DNA of 62,084 nt from Streptantibioticus silvisoli (lineage in GTDB: Bacteria > Actinomycetota > Actinomycetes > Streptomycetales > Streptomycetaceae): NCBI RefSeq assembly GCF_027947535.2, contig NZ_JAAGKO020000052.1, positions 1 through 62,084 on the forward strand, read 5' to 3'. Below the pieces are notes generated by a model. The model ran no database searches. It was not told where the DNA came from and saw nothing but the letters and a program-made list of their open reading frames with translations. This document shows positions 15,617 through 24,750 of this stretch, piece after piece (the first letter of the stretch is position 1; every line of letters starts with the position of its first letter). A program made the position numbers and the translations under genes.

Positions 15617-16573
15617 ATGCGAGTGATCGGCCTGACCGAGTTCGGCGGACCCGAGGTGCTGCGGGTGATCGAGGTGCCCGACCCGGTACCGGGCCCCGGC
15701 GAAGTGCGGATCCGGGTGCACGCGGCATCGGTCAACCCCACGGACACGTTGCTGCGCTCCGGGGCCGTGTCCGCCCGGTTCGACGGGCGTCCCGGTCCCT
15801 ACGTGCCGGGCATGGACGCGGCGGGCGTCGTCGACGCGGTCGGACCGGACACCGACACCCCGCTCCGGCCGGGGGACCCGGTGGTCGCGATCGTGCTCCC
15901 GTACGGTCCGCACGGCGGTGCCTACGCCGAACGCATCGTGGTGCCCGCGGCATCCGCGGTGCCGATCCCGTCCGGTGCGGACTTCCCGGCCGCCGCCACG
16001 CTGCTGATGAACGCCCTCACGGCCCGGGTCGCCCTCGACCTGCTCGCCGTGCCCGCCGGTGGGACCGTCGCGGTGACCGGGGCGGCCGGGGCGTTCGGCG
16101 GTTACGCGGTGCAACTCGCCAAGAACGACGGGCTGCGCGTGCTGGCGGACGCCTCGGCCGCCGACACGGAGCTGGTGACCGCGCTGGGCGCGGACGAGGT
16201 CGTGCCGCGCGGCGACGACGTCGCCGACCGGTTCCGCGCGCTCGCGCCCGGCGGGGTGGACGCCGTGCTCGACGGAGCGGTGCTGAACGGGCTGGTCCTC
16301 CCGGCGATCCGGGACGGCGGCGGCCTGGCCGTCATCCGCGGCTGGCAGGGCCCGGCCGACCGCGGCATCCGCGTTCACCCGGTGATGGTCGGCGAGGCCG
16401 CCACCGACCACGCCCGCCTGCTCCGGCTGCGGGAGCAGGCCGGCACGGACGAACTGACGCTGCGGGTGGCCGACGTACTGCCGGCCGACCAGGCCGCCGA
16501 GGCTCATCGGCGGCTGGCCGAGGGCGGAGTACGCGGCCGCCTCGTACTGGATTTCACCGCTTTCCCCTCCTGA
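15617..16573 (+). CDS. NADPH:quinone-oxidoreductase-like zinc-independent MDR protein
   Basis: 318 residues from ATG 15617; a GTG at 15611 fits the AGGAGG site equally well. The GroES-like domain reads MRVIGLTEFGGPEVLRVIEVPDPVPGPGEVRIRVHAASVNPTDTLLRSG. The Rossmann domain has VTGAAGAFGGYAVQLAK, a variant of the AxxGxxG motif of quinone oxidoreductases. Structural-zinc cysteines are absent, as expected for this branch. The predicted reaction is NADPH-dependent reduction of quinones or enones in the cytoplasm. It may be co-transcribed with the broken NTF2-like gene before it. Confidence 0.92.
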   Translation: MRVIGLTEFGGPEVLRVIEVPDPVPGPGEVRIRVHAASVNPTDTLLRSGAVSARFDGRPGPYVPGMDAAGVVDAVGPDTDTPLRPGDPVVAIVLPYGPHGGAYAERIVVPAASAVPIPSGADFPAAATLLMNALTARVALDLLAVPAGGTVAVTGAAGAFGGYAVQLAKNDGLRVLADASAADTELVTALGADEVVPRGDDVADRFRALAPGGVDAVLDGAVLNGLVLPAIRDGGGLAVIRGWQGPADRGIRVHPVMVGEAATDHARLLRLREQAGTDELTLRVADVLPADQAAEAHRRLAEGGVRGRLVLDFTAFPS

Positions 16574-16825
16574 CGTCCCGACCCCGCGAAGCGGCGACAG
16601 CACCCGCGGCGGCCCGGTGGTTCGGCCGGCAGCGTCCGGTGCGCAGCGGGGTGGGCGCCGCTGCGGTCCAGTCACGGTGCCGGTGCCGGCTGCTCACAAC
16701 GGGCACCGGCGCTGACTTGTCGCGGCAACCGGCGCCGGCGCCGGCTGGTCACGCCGGATCGGCCCGCCGTCCGCGTGGGAATGTCCGTGCGTCGCCGAGT
16801 ACGAAGAGCGGTTCCGGCTGCGGCG

Positions 16826-16910
16826 AACGGGCTCAGCGGAACGAGCTGAATGGGCTCAGCGGCACGCGTCGAACGGGCTCAGCTGCCGAGCGGGTTCAGC
16901 GGAATGCGGC
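16826..16910. repeat. imperfect short tandem repeats at the 3' end of the NmrA gene
   Basis: Four copies of a GGGCTCAGCGG-like unit, spaced roughly 18-24 bases, span the last codons and the stop of the minus-strand NmrA gene. On the coding strand each copy contains CTGAACCC or CTGAGCCC. The remainder of 16574-16825 holds no gene. Confidence 0.6.
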
Positions 16911-17735
16911 GACGTTGCGGGCGGCCCAGTCGGCGAAGGGGCGCGGTGCACGGCCGAGTACCCGCTGGACGTCCGGGCTGACGCGCCGTTCGGCCGGAGT
17001 CGGGGAACCGAGGATGTCCAGCGTGTCGTCGGCGAGTTCCGCCGGCATGCTCTGGGCCATGGCGGCCTTGGCCTCGTCGCGGGTGAACTCGTGAAACGTC
17101 ACCGGTGAACCGACCGCGGTGGCGATGGCCTCCGCCTGCTGGCGCGGAGTGATCACCTCCGGGCCGGTCAGCTCGTAGACGGCACCGGTGTGCAGGTCGT
17201 CCAGCAGGCAGGCCGCGGCGACCGAGGCGATGTCCGCCGGGTCGACGATCGGCACGCCGACGTCGCCGAAGGGCGCGGCGACGACCCGTCGCGTGCGGAC
17301 GGACTCGGCCCACCACAGAGCGTTGGAGGCGAAGCCGCCCGGCCGCAGAACGGCCCACTCCAGGCCGGAGTCCCGCAGCGTGTCCTCCAGCGCGCGCATC
17401 GCGATCCGCGTCGGGCCGAAGGGCCTGGTCACCACGCCCAGCGTGGAGAGCAGCACGACCCGGCGGACCCCGCCGGCCACGGCTTCGCCGATGACGTCGG
17501 CAGGACTGGCGCCAGCGGCGTGCAGGTCGCCGGACAGCAGCAGGAACAGCGCCTTCGCCCCGGCCAGCGCGGGCTTGAGGCTGGCCGACTCGGCCAGGTC
17601 CGCCACCACATGGCGGCCGCCGTTCGGGGCCTCCGCCGCGTGCCGCGACACAGCCGTCACCTGCTGGCCCGCCTCGGCCAGCGCCCGCGTCAACGGCCGG
17701 CCGATATTCCCGGTAGCCCCGGTCACCACGATCAT
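16896..17735 (-). CDS. NmrA-family NAD(P)-binding oxidoreductase
   Basis: 279 residues from ATG 17735, with GGAGC upstream. MIVVTGATGNIGRPLTRAL is the GxxGxxG dinucleotide-binding motif. VVLLSTLGVV, LRPGGFASNALWWAESV, IVDPADIASVAAACL and VYELTGPEVITPRQQAEAI are conserved in the NmrA/QOR2-like atypical SDRs. It is a homologue of the interrupted gene at 230/10605 (same blocks and length), but it is intact. It is divergent from an HxlR-type regulator with a palindrome between them, the usual arrangement for redox- or quinone-responsive HxlR/QorR units. Confidence 0.93.
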   Translation of the reverse strand: MIVVTGATGNIGRPLTRALAEAGQQVTAVSRHAAEAPNGGRHVVADLAESASLKPALAGAKALFLLLSGDLHAAGASPADVIGEAVAGGVRRVVLLSTLGVVTRPFGPTRIAMRALEDTLRDSGLEWAVLRPGGFASNALWWAESVRTRRVVAAPFGDVGVPIVDPADIASVAAACLLDDLHTGAVYELTGPEVITPRQQAEAIATAVGSPVTFHEFTRDEAKAAMAQSMPAELADDTLDILGSPTPAERRVSPDVQRVLGRAPRPFADWAARNVAAFR

Positions 17736-17795
17736 GATCAGCTCCTTGTCGGATGTTCTCTGAGGTCCTGACGCTAGGAGCACGGGCTAACTTTT

Positions 17796-17809
17796 GGTAA
17801 GTACATACC
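17796..17809. promoter_or_regulatory. HxlR-type operator
   Basis: GGTAAGTACATACC is a near-perfect palindrome with a central GTAC. It lies in the 92-bp gap between the divergent NmrA and HxlR genes, in an AT-rich patch. GTAC-centred sites are common targets of HxlR regulators. Confidence 0.65.
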
Positions 17810-17827
17810 TTGAAGTAAGCTCCTGAC

Positions 17828-18199
17828 ATGGTGGGAGGCGTGCAGCACAGACCGGCCGGGGCGGGTCAGCGGTATGACGTGTTTCACACCGACTGTCCCG
17901 CGCGCGACCTGGTCGACCACGTGACCAACCGGTGGGGCATCTGGGTGTTGATCTCCTTGCGGAGCAACGACCTCCGGTTCTATGAGCTGCGCGAGAGCAT
18001 CCAGGGCATCAGCGAGAAGATGCTCGCCCAGACGCTGCGGGCGCTGGTCCAGGACGGCCTGCTCCGGCGGGAGGTCGAGCCGACGACGCCGCCTCAGGTC
18101 ACCTACGGGCTGACCGAGTTCGGCCGGGACGTCGGCGAGCCGCTGACCGAACTGTTCGACCGGATCACCCGGCGGCTGTCGGCGGGCGGCGAGGGATGA
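17828..18199 (+). CDS. HxlR-family transcriptional regulator
   Basis: 123 residues. The winged helix-turn-helix reads CPARDLVDHVTNRWGIWVLISLRSNDLRFYELRESIQGISEKMLAQTLRALVQDGLLRREVEPTTPPQVTYGLTEFGRDV, with the conserved Cys (TDCPAR) and W-G-x-W-V-L-I near the start of helix 1. In QorR/YodB-type members the N-terminal Cys senses quinones or electrophiles. Here the Cys and a divergent reductase suggest a similar circuit, by inference. It probably autoregulates through the palindrome upstream. Confidence 0.93.
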   Translation: MVGGVQHRPAGAGQRYDVFHTDCPARDLVDHVTNRWGIWVLISLRSNDLRFYELRESIQGISEKMLAQTLRALVQDGLLRREVEPTTPPQVTYGLTEFGRDVGEPLTELFDRITRRLSAGGEG

Positions 18200-19130
18200 C
18201 GCGGTAACGGCCGGTGCGGGTCCGCGACACCAGGGACGACGTGCTGAGCCAGGTCCCCGGCCTGATCGGACAGCGCCCTCGCACTGATCCGGCAGCGACC
18301 TCCGCCCGAGCCCGAGACACCGACGTGCCGGACCGGGCCGTTGGAAACCAGTCGCCTTCCGTGGCTGGAAGCCGGTCGGCCGGGGGGTTTCCGTAACGAG
18401 CTGCATGACATGCGGACTTCCGCTGGTCCGCCGGCCTGCTACGACCAGTGTCCGGGACCGTCGCCTTGGTCAAGTCGTGGCTTCCGCCGGGGTGAAGCGG
18501 ACGGGCGGGCCGGTGCTCGGTCGTGCGGCGGTGACAGCTGTGAAGGGCCACGCGGATCTGTTCGGACGGAGACAGCGGCACGGTGGCATGATCGCGAGGC
18601 GTGGGTGGCGAGCGCCGCCTGGACATGGGGTCGAGCCCGCGCACCCCGGCGGCACTGGTTGGCCGGAAGCTCAGTGGAAGACACGCTGTCCCGCAGAGGC
18701 TCGGGGCGGCGCATCCGATGTCCAGTGCGGCTTCGTGAGCTGAGCGTTGGCGGCATCGGTGAGCCGGTGCCGGTAGTGGCTTCGCCGTGCGGTGGCTCGA
18801 TGGCGGCCGCGCCAGGGTGACCGTCGCACGGACCTGCCCCGCGATCATGGCCACGGCCTCGTCCGACATCGGCCGCCGGCGATCAGCGTCAGCGCACGGC
18901 CGCAGCCGGCGCGCGATCTTCAGGAGCCCGTACAACACCCGATGATCACGCGCCGGCCGTTCCTGTTCCCGCTCCAGCTCTCAGGTGGGCAGGTCTGACG
19001 CCGGATCGCAACGTCGGACGGGACTGTCCAGCCGTCGGCCCTGCCCACTTGTCCGACCCGCCCGGCTCAGCCGCTGACCGGCCCCCGCCCAGGTCGCTGT
19101 CGGTCGGCCGATAAGGAGGCGCCACCGCGG
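18200..19130. other. 0.9-kb region without a recognisable gene
   Basis: Several open frames cross it on both strands, but none shows a domain, a convincing start with ribosome-binding site, or family resemblance. It may be decayed coding sequence. GC content is high throughout. No tRNA, CRISPR or clear repeat was seen. Confidence 0.5.
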
Positions 19131-19670
19131 CTACAGGGGTACCACTGCGCTGTAGTTCTCCGGGATGCTTCCGGTCCCGCCGGTGGCCCAGGTGATGTCG
19201 GTGAGGCCACCGGTCTGCCAATCCCCACTCTGGTAGGGGGTCAGCAGAGACCAACTGCTGCTGTCGGTGTCAATGACCGAACGGGTGGCCGAGTCCACAA
19301 GACTGCCGTTGAGGTAGAGGCCCAGGGAGATCTGGATCCTGGCGACTGTGCCGTCGCAGTACACGAGAACCGCCCCGTACACGAGGACCGTGCCGTCCAC
19401 GGTGTCGTCGCTGAGAGTCGGGTTGGCGACTACCAGGTTGCAGGTGATCGTGGTCCTCGGCGAGGTCTGCGACGACGGCACGACGGTGACGCTCGCCCCG
19501 CCCGCCGTGTCGGTGACGCTCCGGCGGCCGGCCGGGACGGTGAAGGTGCTGGTGTGCCCCGCCAGGTGGCGGGGGACGGCGGGGGCGGCCACGGCTGCGG
19601 GGGCTGCGGCCACGCCCAGCGCGGCCAGCGCCGCCGCGGCGGCCGTGCCTCCGAGCAACGTCCTGCGCAT
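19131..19670 (-). CDS. small secreted protein of unknown function
   Basis: 179 residues from ATG 19670, preceded by GAGGTC. The N-terminus MRRTLLGGTAAAAALAALGVAAAPAAVAAPAVP is a Sec signal peptide with AxA sites. The mature part is rich in beta-branched and small residues (TVPAGRRSVTDTAGGASVTVV, GTVLVYGAVLVYCDGTVARIQISLGLYLNGS) with two Cys that could form a disulfide, suggesting a secreted beta-sandwich. I do not recognise the family. It stands alone. Confidence 0.8.
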   Translation of the reverse strand: MRRTLLGGTAAAAALAALGVAAAPAAVAAPAVPRHLAGHTSTFTVPAGRRSVTDTAGGASVTVVPSSQTSPRTTITCNLVVANPTLSDDTVDGTVLVYGAVLVYCDGTVARIQISLGLYLNGSLVDSATRSVIDTDSSSWSLLTPYQSGDWQTGGLTDITWATGGTGSIPENYSAVVPL

Positions 19671-20214
19671 TGCGACCTCGATTCGGGGAGCGGTCATGGT
19701 TCACGACTGGTCATGTGCCGGAAGGCGACGCCGGGTTGCCGGGTGCGGGGTGCGCTGCGGACAGGTCGTGGTCACCTTCGAGAAACGGGAATCCGCCATT
19801 CCGTACGGAATTTCCGCCTCCCCGGAAAAAATCCACGACCTTCACGCTGCCTCCACGTGACGGAATCATGGTCCGGTGCGCCGGGGCGTGTCAAAGGTCG
19901 CACCGGGCGGTTTTACGCCATTCCGCTTTCACGGACCCCACGCCTCGCACGCGGCAATTCCGCCACCCCGCGGAGCGCGCCCCGGGTGACGAAAAGACGC
20001 CAGGGGGACCACGGCTGGGCTGACTTGGTGCTCGGCGGTGCAAAGCCGGCCTCAGCAGCATTACCGGTGCCGGGGGCGCCGTAATCGCCGATCTCGCCGG
20101 GGTCAATGTTGGGTGCGACGTGCAAGAGCCGCAGCGCCCGGCTCGGTTCCCGAACCCGGCGAGCGGATCGGCGAGGTCGTCAACCAGGACCTGACGCTGC
20201 TAGTTTCGGGCGTT
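19671..20214. other. divergent intergenic region with a perfect palindrome
   Basis: Between the secreted protein and the RraA-like gene. It contains the 14-bp perfect palindrome ATTCCGTACGGAAT at 19798-19811, a likely regulator site, inside a locally AT-richer stretch. No protein-coding gene is recognised. Confidence 0.5.
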
Positions 20215-20931
20215 ATGCAGAGCATTGATTCCCAGGAGCTGCGTCGTCGGTTCGCGGCATTGACCACCGCCCACCTCACAGATGCCTGCATCCGTGCCCG
20301 GGTTCCCGTTCGCTGTGCGCCCTCGGCACTTCAGGCCGTCATCCCGGGAAGCCGGATCGCGGGACGGGTACTGCCCGCCCGCCACGTCGGCAGCGTCGAC
20401 ATCTTCCTGGAGGCGTTCGAGCACGCGGAGCCGGGCGACGTCCTGGTGGTCGACAACGGCGGCCGTACCGACGAGTCCTGCGTCGGCGACCTGGTGGCCC
20501 TGGAGGCCAGGACCGCCGGCGTGGGCGGCATCGTCATCTGGGGCCTCCACCGCGATACCGCCGACATCCGGGCGATCGGTCTGCCGGTCTTCAGCACGGG
20601 GTCGGTGCCGACGGGACCGCAACGCCTCGACGAGCGGCCGAAGGACGTCCTGGAGTCGGCCGTTGTCGGGGAGTGGACGGTGGGCAGCGCCGACCTGGTT
20701 CTCGGGGACGACGACGGAGTGATCTTCGTGCCGTCCTCGGGCGCCGCCGAAGTCCTCGACCTCGCCGAAGCGATCCGCGACACCGAGCGCGGCCAGGCCG
20801 AGCGAATCCGCTCCGGCACCTCCCTGCGCGCTCAAGTGCGGTTCGACACGTACCTCGCCGGACGGCGCGAGAACCCGGCCCTGACGTTCCGCGAGCATCT
20901 GCGTGCCGTCGGCGGGGCGATCGAGGAGTAG
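20215..20931 (+). CDS. RraA-family protein (HMG/CHA aldolase-like)
   Basis: 238 residues from ATG 20215. Conserved RraA blocks are LTDACIR near the N-terminus, GDVLVVDNGGRTDESCVGDLVALEARTAGVGGIVIWGLHRDTADIRAIGLPVFSTG, and DLVLGDDDGVIFVP. The G-x-x-x-D and R-D residues bind the divalent metal and pyruvyl moiety in 4-hydroxy-4-methyl-2-oxoglutarate/4-carboxy-4-hydroxy-2-oxoadipate aldolases. Most family members cleave such substrates to pyruvate; some are RNase E regulators. With no RNase E partner here and a convergent hydrolase next door, an aldolase role is likelier. Confidence 0.88.
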   Translation: MQSIDSQELRRRFAALTTAHLTDACIRARVPVRCAPSALQAVIPGSRIAGRVLPARHVGSVDIFLEAFEHAEPGDVLVVDNGGRTDESCVGDLVALEARTAGVGGIVIWGLHRDTADIRAIGLPVFSTGSVPTGPQRLDERPKDVLESAVVGEWTVGSADLVLGDDDGVIFVPSSGAAEVLDLAEAIRDTERGQAERIRSGTSLRAQVRFDTYLAGRRENPALTFREHLRAVGGAIEE

Positions 20932-21023
20932 GCGAAGTCCGGTGCGGCGAGGGGCCCGATGCCGGGGGCCCGTGACGGCGGCGACGGCCGGAGCGGCACG
21001 CGCGCGGAGGAGCCGTCCGGCGT

Positions 21024-21914
21024 TCAGGGCGATTCCGTGCCGGCCTCGCCGTTCGCCCGCCTCGGTCGTGCGGGACCTCCGGTGGTGGTGTGCGGGCCCG
21101 CCGTCCTGGTCAGCCACGCGGTCAGATCATCGGTGAACCGGTCGGGCTGCTCCTGGTGCAGCCAGTGCCCGGCGCCCGCGTAGACGTGCAGTCCGTCATC
21201 CGGGCGGGTCATGAAGGCCCGTCCGGCGACGGCCCGTTCGTCGTTGCGGTAAAAGGCGAGTACCGGACACGTCAGGCCCGCGAGGAACCGGTCGGTCGCA
21301 GGCCGGAAGTGGAAGGAGCCGGGGCCGAAGGCGATGCGCCGGTACATCGCGCACGCCACGTCGGGGCGGGCGTGCAGTGCCGATTCGCGGTGCGCGGCGG
21401 CCAGTTCGGGGGAGGTGCCCGGTGCGTCGTCGAGGCGGGCGAAGTAGTCGGCGATGACGTCGTTGGCGCCCGGGCCGGCCAGTTGGCGCGCGACGTCCTC
21501 GATGCGGGCGCGCCCGTCTTCCCCGACGCCGTAGGAGGGGTCCACGCAGACGAGCCCGGTGACGCGGTCGGGTCGTCGCGCCGCGAGGGTCGCCGCGACC
21601 TCGGTGCCGGCGGAGTGGCCGATCAGCAGGGCGCGTTCGATCCCCAGGTGGTCGAGCAGGGCCGCCATGTCCCCGGCCAGGTCCGCCAGCAGGTAGCCGT
21701 CGTCGCTCGTGCCGGACCGCCCGCAACCCCGCAGGTCGGCGGTCACCACTCGGCCGTACGGGGTGAGGCGGTCGATCAGCGGCGCCCAGTCGGAGGAGGC
21801 GCAGGCCCAGCCGTGGACGAGCAGCGCGGCGTCGAACAGGCGGGGACCGCCGCCCTCCTGCGCCGGGTGGTCCTCGAAGTACAGCCGCAGGCCCGGACGT
21901 TGCAACCGGGTCAT
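21024..21914 (-). CDS. alpha/beta hydrolase
   Basis: 296 residues from ATG 21914. LLVHGWACASSDWAPLIDRL (oxyanion loop), TADLRGCGRSG, LIGHSAGTEVAATLA (nucleophile Ser in GHSAG) and AGAGHWLHQEQPDRFTDDLTAWL with the catalytic His form a complete Abhydrolase_1 core. There is no signal peptide. It converges on the RraA-like gene with a 92-bp gap. C-C hydrolases and aldolases often act in sequence in meta-cleavage pathways, but the pairing here is convergent and the substrate unknown. Confidence 0.9.
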   Translation of the reverse strand: MTRLQRPGLRLYFEDHPAQEGGGPRLFDAALLVHGWACASSDWAPLIDRLTPYGRVVTADLRGCGRSGTSDDGYLLADLAGDMAALLDHLGIERALLIGHSAGTEVAATLAARRPDRVTGLVCVDPSYGVGEDGRARIEDVARQLAGPGANDVIADYFARLDDAPGTSPELAAAHRESALHARPDVACAMYRRIAFGPGSFHFRPATDRFLAGLTCPVLAFYRNDERAVAGRAFMTRPDDGLHVYAGAGHWLHQEQPDRFTDDLTAWLTRTAGPHTTTGGPARPRRANGEAGTESP

Positions 21915-22880
21915 CGCGATCGGCCCCCGCTCCCCGGCCCGGCGAGCTCCGTGCGGTGGTCCTCGTGACTTCCGGCGGTTGGGTCCACGGCGTGACGGAC
22001 TCCGGTCAGGAACCACGGGACCGGCCGTGGTGGCGCGACCGGGCCGCGAGCCTGCTCTGCCGCTCCGTCAGCACCGGAGCCGCGAACGGCCGTGGCCTCG
22101 GTTGCGACGCCGGTTCCGGCTCCGGAGTCGTCTCCGGCTCCGGGAGGGAATTCTGGCATGCAAGCGATATACACGCTGCGCCGGGATTTCATGCGCCCCG
22201 AGGTCTTCGCATTCCTCCGGCGAGGGTGGGGGAGTGCTCTCCGGATATCCCTCGGACTGGCCGAACGTCCCAGGTCGCGGCGGACGTATTTCGGTGGCCG
22301 CGCCCGGCGCCTGTCGCCGAGCGGAAGGTATTCGCCGGCCCGGGCAGGAAGCCGAACGGGTGACAATGCCACGGCGACGCGTGAGTTCGGTCCCTCTTCC
22401 GTCCGGCGTGGACCAGGTGGTCCGGGTACGCCGCCCGGGTGAGGTGTCAGGCAATACGCCGACTGAAGCGGCTGCATGTCGGCCTGGCCCCGGTGATCCT
22501 GGCCCACGGGTTGGCGAATTCACGCCTGCTTCGCTGCCCCGGTTCCCCAACGCGGCGGATCTTGCGTCCGGTTGGCCGACGGGTACGACACCTCGCCGGC
22601 CGAGCGGGAGGCGAGAGCCTGACCCCGCCGCGCCCTCGGAGACCGCAGCGGCGGGTGGAGGCCGGGCCGGTCGTGGGATCGATCCGTTCCCGGCCGGTAC
22701 CGGTTCCTCCCGGGCCGCGTCTTCATCCGGGCCACCTCCGTGACCAGCCCGTACACCGAACTTCAGCGCACCGCCGTATCGCAGTTGTACGCTGCTGTGC
22801 GGGCAGCCCCTCACGATTGCCTTGTACGCAGTGGTCATGGGAGCGCCCCACGTGTTCCCGTGTGAGCCAGGAGGCAAGTG
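21915..22880. other. 1-kb region without a recognisable gene
   Basis: Upstream of both the minus-strand hydrolase and the plus-strand small gene pair. Imperfect CCGGCTCCGG repeats occur around 22104-22145. Frames on both strands show no domain or ribosome-binding site that I trust. Promoters for both neighbours must lie here. Confidence 0.45.
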
Positions 22881-23162
22881 ATGAGCGAGCCGTGGACGAT
22901 CGAGCGGATCGCCGAAGCCCTCGGTGACCACACCCTGGCCCAGCGGTTCCTCGGGGAGATCAACCGGACGCCTGCCCACGAGTTGCTGACGACGTTCGCC
23001 AAGTGGGAACGGATCGCCAGGATCACACTGGCCGCGGTGGAGCGGGGCCGGGATCTGGCACCCTTCGCGGAGCGCGGCGAGAACCCGCCCGGCGTATGGG
23101 TCGACAAGACTGATCAGGTCCTCGAAGTGGCTGAGCGGAACCGGTCTCACCGGGTCGCGTGA
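22881..23162 (+). CDS. small protein, candidate antitoxin
   Basis: 93 residues (MSEPWTIERIAEALGDHTLAQRFLGEINRTPAHELLTTFAKWERIARITLAAVERGRDLAPFA...) from ATG 22881 with a well-placed GGAGG. It is acidic and helical with no recognised domain. It is followed after 17 bp by an 80-residue RelE-like protein. Size and gene order suggest the antitoxin of a type II pair; this is inference from context. Confidence 0.6.
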   Translation: MSEPWTIERIAEALGDHTLAQRFLGEINRTPAHELLTTFAKWERIARITLAAVERGRDLAPFAERGENPPGVWVDKTDQVLEVAERNRSHRVA

Positions 23163-23179
23163 GCTGACATGCTGCGGGT

Positions 23180-23422
23180 GTGTACCGGCTCGAATACCAA
23201 CTCGATCAGGAAACGCTCCACGACGCACTGCCTGAGGACGTCAGCGCCGCGTTGACCGATGCCCTGGCCGTGGCGTGCAACGACCCGCTGGGCGCGACCC
23301 GCCCGTACGGCGTGGACGACAAGGCCATCCGCATGGCGTACACCGACCAGGCGTTCGCCGTGGTGATGCTGGGGCACGAGGTGAGGACCATCTACGTCCT
23401 GGAGATCATCTTCCTCGGCTGA
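23180..23422 (+). CDS. small RelE/ParE-like protein, candidate toxin
   Basis: 80 residues from GTG 23180: VYRLEYQLDQETLHDALPEDVSAALTDALAVACNDPLGATRPYGVDDKAIRMAYTDQAFAVVMLGHEVRTIYVLEIIFLG. The layout fits the RelE fold by eye: initial beta-strand, two helices with LP..., DP-x-G, then strands RMAYTDQAFAVVML and RTIYVLEIIF. The basic catalytic residues of active RelE mRNases are sparse. It is co-transcribed with the preceding gene. It may be an inactive or divergent family member. Confidence 0.55.
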   Translation: MYRLEYQLDQETLHDALPEDVSAALTDALAVACNDPLGATRPYGVDDKAIRMAYTDQAFAVVMLGHEVRTIYVLEIIFLG

Positions 23423-24085
23423 CCGCCCCGCCCTGCGTGTAGGACCGCCTGATGCCGGCGGTTTCCCCGCCACGCCGCGGAACGGACTCATGGCGTCGCC
23501 GAAACACCGCACGCATTCATCAGTGCGTCCACACGGCCGGTGCCGGCACGCCGACGGCCACCGCGACGCACGCTCGCACGAACCCCACACCGGCATTCGC
23601 CGCCCACGACGTCACCGTACGTTCAGCAGTCGCGCACCGGCCGGGTACGGACCCTTGTGACCGGGAACGCCGGTCGGAGTGCTGTCCCCCTTGCGGCGTG
23701 CGGTGGCCGGTCCGGGAGAGTCCCGCACCGGGAAGACAGGACAGCGCCGGCGGCACTGACGGCACTGAACCGAACGGAGAGGGGGCCGAGGTTCCGGGCC
23801 CCTCTCCCTCCTGGATCCGCCGGGGCTCAACTCCCCACGGCGGCAACGTGCTTGTTACGCCCCGATCGCCGGTAGCGGGCGACCAGGGGTCTTCTGGTAA
23901 TGGGTTGGCGCGTGTGCGGGAGTTCCCGTGCGTCATGTCCGGTGCCCATCGGTGCGGTCATCGCGAACCGTGTGGCGCCGTCCGGGGAGAGAGCCGCAGG
24001 ACGCGCCGTATGCCGACGCGGTACGGCCCGGGGACGATGGGCTGGAGACGGTGGGTGGAGCACTTTTGCGCGTCGTAGCCGGGCC
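23423..24085. other. intergenic region containing a terminator
   Basis: Convergent gap between the small gene pair and doxX. Apart from the hairpin at 23776-23807 no gene, repeat or RNA is recognised. Confidence 0.5.
23776..23807. terminator. strong hairpin between convergent units
   Basis: GGAGAGGGGGCC pairs with GGGCCCCTCTCC (12-nt arms, one mismatch) around an 8-base loop. The symmetric structure between convergent genes could stop transcription from both sides. Confidence 0.65.
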
Positions 24086-24547
24086 TCAACTCGTTTCGGC
24101 GCCGGGAGTACGGTCGGCGGGCGGGGTGCGCCACTGCCTTTTCGCCGTCCAGGGCAGCGTCCAGGTGCCGGTGCCGACGATGGCGATCAGCAGGAAGCTC
24201 CAGCAGAACATCACGGACGGTTCGCCGCCGTTCTGGATCGGCCACAGGGCGTGCTCCTGGTGGACCGTGAAGTACGCGTACGCCATCGAGCCCGAGCTGA
24301 CCACGGCGGCGATGCGGGTTCCCACTTCGCCGATGCCGAGCAACACCACTACGCCACCGACGAGTTGGATCAGCCCGGCCCACCAGCCCGGCCACGCGCC
24401 CACCGGCGGGCGGCCGCCCTCGGGGCCACCGAACAGACCCAGCACGGTCGACGCGCCATGACAGGCGAACAACAGACTCACCACGATGCGGAACAGTGCG
24501 AGAGCCGATGGACCGGCGGCGTCCAGTCTCTTGCCCGTGTTCAACAC
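24086..24547 (-). CDS. DoxX family membrane protein
   Basis: 153 residues with four hydrophobic segments: ALALFRIVVSLLFACHGASTVLGLFGG, WAGLIQLVGGVVVLLGIGEVGTRIAAVV, SMAYAYFTVHQ and VMFCWSFLLIAIVGTGTW. R-I-x-x-S-L-L-F-x-x-H-G in helix 1 and the FTVHQ-x-x-ALWPIQNGGE loop are typical of DoxX/YphA-like proteins. These small inner-membrane proteins are linked to redox and thiol stress in actinobacteria. The ATG at 24547 gives normal length. Confidence 0.9.
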   Translation of the reverse strand: MLNTGKRLDAAGPSALALFRIVVSLLFACHGASTVLGLFGGPEGGRPPVGAWPGWWAGLIQLVGGVVVLLGIGEVGTRIAAVVSSGSMAYAYFTVHQEHALWPIQNGGEPSVMFCWSFLLIAIVGTGTWTLPWTAKRQWRTPPADRTPGAETS

Positions 24548-24750
24548 GAAAACCTCCTACGAGTCGGGGATTGCGGAGCCGGCCGGGGCGCGACGAACAC
24601 CGTCACGGGGGACCCCTTGCCGAACTGCTTGCGCAGCGACTCATACGTGCGCGCGCCCGGCGACGCTCAAGAAGGGAGAAACTTTTTTCTGAGGCTCGTG
24701 CAGGGACCGTTGATGGCATGGGAGTTGGGGCGTAAGTGCATGATGGTGCG

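Noticed and set aside
14181-15728. Very long minus-strand frame of 515 codons
   Set aside because: Only the last 271 codons resemble a hydrolase, and the RR signal peptide at 14996 fixes the start. The upstream part lies antisense to the NTF2-like remnant and has no family similarity.
20215-21914. RraA and alpha/beta hydrolase as an aromatic meta-cleavage operon
   Set aside because: The genes are convergent, not co-transcribed, and no dioxygenase or hydratase gene is nearby.
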